Below, one piece after another: positions 4,077 through 5,510 of a DNA stretch of 5,510 nucleotides (within the stretch, counting starts at the first letter, position 1; each line of letters starts with the position of its first letter). The stretch covers positions 1 to 5,510 of the forward strand of contig JASEHM010000076.1 of NCBI GenBank assembly GCA_030018895.1, read 5' to 3'. Under the pieces are notes generated by a model. It did not search any database. It saw only the letters and a list, made by a program, of their open reading frames with translations, and had not been told where the DNA came from. This DNA comes from Candidatus Omnitrophota bacterium. Its GTDB lineage: Bacteria; Omnitrophota; Gorgyraeia; Gygaellales; Profunditerraquicolaceae. Position numbers and translations under genes: made by a program.

Positions 4077-5300
4077 CTATTTCTCTTTGCTGGGCGCCTC
4101 TTCTTTTTCAAGCGTATTCTCCACTGCTTTTTTAAATTCCTTTCCTACGCCAAAAACGCCTTCAATTAAAGCCTTAGATAAATCAACCGCGCCTTTTACT
4201 GCACCCTCAATAAATTTAGCGGGAAACAATAAAATATTTCCAAGATTAAAACCTTTTCCATTCTTTGCGTTCGCTAATTTATTCTCAAAGGCCATTTTTA
4301 TACTGTCAAAACCAAATTGCGGGCTATCCATCTTTGTTCGGATAGTAAAATCCAAAACTACCTTTCCCTGTCCCAGCGCACGGAAGATATCTAAAACTGC
4401 ATCAGTAACCCTTTCTGCTTTTTTTACCTCTTCTTCTGGCAGCCGCGCCTTACGCACAATATCACTCAATTCTAAATGACACTCCGCCGCAAGGTTATTA
4501 TTCAGGCTTGTTATGTTGCTTGTGAAATTAAGGGTTGCACTTTCAATGCGCGCCTTTTCTAAATCAACCCAATTCGCATAATAGGGATGAAGATAAACTC
4601 CATCAATAGAGGCAATTTTTAAACTAGCCTGCATATCCTTCTTGTAAAGATTTAACCAGCCAGCAATCGCAATCTCACCCTCTTTACCTTTCCTCCATGG
4701 AATTTTACCTTTTAATTCAAAATTAGTGACTACTGAAACAGGATATAAATATAAATCTGTTAAATTAAAACTTATATCTTTAATTGTTATCTTAACACCC
4801 GAAGGCCCGGCTGTATGGTCAATAAGGGTTAGATTTCCGTCTTTAATCTCTAAACGTTTCAGTATAAAACGAAAAATATCTTTTCTTTTGTGCTTTGGTT
4901 CAATAAAAGAAATAGTTGAAGGTGTTTCTTTTATATCTTCTAAATTACCTGACCCGCTTAATGCCGGGCTTATTGCAGGGGGAATTCTCTGATACGTAAT
5001 CTGTGGCTTTATAAGCCTGATCCTATTAAAAACAATTTTGCCGAACAAAAGATAAAATACACTAGGAGAAACGGATAACTCTTCAATTTTTGCCTGGCCC
5101 TGAATAGCCAGATTCTTCGCTACTAAATTAAATGGCAGGCTTAAATAAATATAATCAAGCGTTACTTTTTTATGGGTCAGGGCCTCAAGTTTTTTTATGA
5201 AGATATCTTTGCCTTTAAAAAATATAAATAAAAAAATCAGGCTAAAAAGAACGAACGGAATCAAGATCCCTGTTAATAAAATTTTTTTCCAATATTTCAT
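4077..5300 (-). CDS. AsmA-like membrane-anchored envelope protein
   Basis: The protein has 407 residues from the ATG at 5300-5298. A longer frame to 5357 would translate tRNA-Arg sequence, so I chose the internal ATG, which follows AGAGG by about 12 nt. Residues 7-28 form one hydrophobic N-terminal helix (ILLTGILIPFVLFSLIFLFI), so the protein is anchored in the inner membrane with the rest in the periplasm. After it come LEALTHKKVTLDYIYLSLPF (about 35-54) and alternating beta-rich segments such as LAIQGQAKIEELSVSPSVFY and VFNRIRLIKPQI, the style of AsmA/DUF748-type proteins. Those families act in outer-membrane assembly or lipid transport. The C-terminus is amphipathic and lysine-rich (KALIEGVFGVGKEFKKAVEN). 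Family assignment is by general pattern, not a diagnostic motif. It lies between two tRNA genes and is probably co-transcribed with them. Confidence 0.7.
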   Translation of the reverse strand: MKYWKKILLTGILIPFVLFSLIFLFIFFKGKDIFIKKLEALTHKKVTLDYIYLSLPFNLVAKNLAIQGQAKIEELSVSPSVFYLLFGKIVFNRIRLIKPQITYQRIPPAISPALSGSGNLEDIKETPSTISFIEPKHKRKDIFRFILKRLEIKDGNLTLIDHTAGPSGVKITIKDISFNLTDLYLYPVSVVTNFELKGKIPWRKGKEGEIAIAGWLNLYKKDMQASLKIASIDGVYLHPYYANWVDLEKARIESATLNFTSNITSLNNNLAAECHLELSDIVRKARLPEEEVKKAERVTDAVLDIFRALGQGKVVLDFTIRTKMDSPQFGFDSIKMAFENKLANAKNGKGFNLGNILLFPAKFIEGAVKGAVDLSKALIEGVFGVGKEFKKAVENTLEKEEAPSKEK

Positions 5301-5327
5301 AGCAATATTTAACCTCTTTTTTAAAAA

Positions 5328-5401
5328 TGCGCCTGGGCCGAATCGAACGGCCAACAACCGGCTTAGAAGGCAGGTGCTCTATCCAATTGAGCTACAGGCG
5401 C
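5328..5401 (-). tRNA. tRNA-Arg (anticodon TCT) with one anticodon-stem mismatch
   Basis: The minus strand folds as a 74-nt tRNA. The acceptor stem GCGCCTG/CAGGCGC (5401-5395 with 5335-5329) is perfect, followed by discriminator A (5328). The D arm is GCTC/GAGC. The anticodon loop is CTTCTAA, giving TCT. The T arm GGCCG-TTCGATT-CGGCC is perfect. The anticodon stem CCTGC/GCCGG has one mismatch, T29 against C41, where many tRNA-Arg(TCT) genes have CCGGC/GCCGG. No CCA is encoded (the next bases are TTT). All other features look functional. The AsmA-like gene begins 27 nt downstream. Confidence 0.93.
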
Positions 5402-5457
5402 AAACTATTTTACTATTTTACTCAATCTTAACTCTTCCCTCTGATTTACTCGCAGCT

Positions 5458-5486
5458 ATTATACACTGCTCGAACTTATTTTGAAA
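5458..5486 (-). promoter_or_regulatory. Probable promoter of tRNA-Arg and the AsmA-like gene
   Basis: On the minus strand a perfect TATAAT lies at 5463-5458, with a weak -35 TTTCAA at 5486-5481 and a 17-bp spacer. Transcription would start near 5451, about 50 nt upstream of tRNA-Arg. The perfect -10 and the position just upstream of a tRNA make this plausible despite the poor -35. Confidence 0.5.
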
Positions 5487-5510
5487 CAATGGCAACTAAA
5501 ATTTAATACA

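Noticed and set aside
4066..4479. 137-codon plus-strand open frame starting at the edge of tRNA-His
   Set aside because: It is antisense to the AsmA-like gene; the Ser/Phe/Pro-rich translation is what reverse reading of lysine-rich AT-rich coding DNA gives.
4726..4992. 88-codon plus-strand open frame
   Set aside because: Shadow of the AsmA-like gene with no ribosome-binding site or recognisable domain.
5301..5357. N-terminal extension of the AsmA-like protein by 19 residues
   Set aside because: The extension would be translated from within tRNA-Arg; the ATG at 5300 with the membrane helix directly after it is the sensible start.
5197..5484. 95-codon plus-strand open frame
   Set aside because: It runs antisense through the AsmA-like start and the whole tRNA-Arg gene, so it is not coding.
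1..5510. CRISPR array or insertion sequence
   Set aside because: No regularly spaced repeats, transposase frame or IS-type terminal repeats were seen.

Overview
The window looks like a piece of a moderately AT-rich genome from an uncultured bacterium. An AsmA-like envelope protein with one N-terminal membrane helix suggests a diderm (Gram-negative type) cell. The wording of the LexA, GIY-YIG and AsmA-like proteins recalls Omnitrophota or candidate-phylum genomes, but that placement is a low-confidence impression with no search behind it.

Left edge (1-565): no long intact gene. On the minus strand there is a well-placed Shine-Dalgarno and ATG that lead into a frameshifted small ORF (418-184). 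After it come an inverted repeat, a 33-residue hydrophobic ORF (126-25) and another strong Shine-Dalgarno pointing off the edge. Between this leftward unit and the rightward main gene lie two divergent promoter-like elements and a perfect 12-bp palindrome.

Centre (529-3660): a restriction-modification locus with unusual wiring. The plus-strand gene (566-2431) encodes one 621-residue polypeptide in which a complete LexA repressor (winged helix plus S24 autopeptidase with its cleavage site and Ser/Lys dyad) is fused to an amino-group DNA methyltransferase with a TSPPY catalytic motif. Its promoter is close to consensus and sits so near the ATG that the message should be leaderless. Converging on it from the right is a minus-strand operon: a small XRE-type controller (C) protein, a MvaI/BcnI-family restriction endonuclease and a 67-residue unknown protein. 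Two tandem C-box-like operator repeats lie just upstream of the controller gene. The endonuclease side therefore appears to be under C-protein control, and the methyltransferase carries its own SOS-type repressor domain. Together they would make a self-regulated R-M system whose modification arm could respond to DNA damage. This fusion is the most interesting item in the window.

Right side (3660-5510): a minus-strand housekeeping block. In transcription order it has a TATAAT promoter, tRNA-Arg(TCT), an AsmA-like membrane-anchored protein, tRNA-His(GTG) only 11 nt after that gene, two tandem hairpins (probable terminator) and a small stand-alone GIY-YIG nuclease gene. The R-M locus lies beyond, on the 3' side of tRNA-His. 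That fits an accessory cassette beside conserved genes, although no integrase or duplicated tRNA end is visible.
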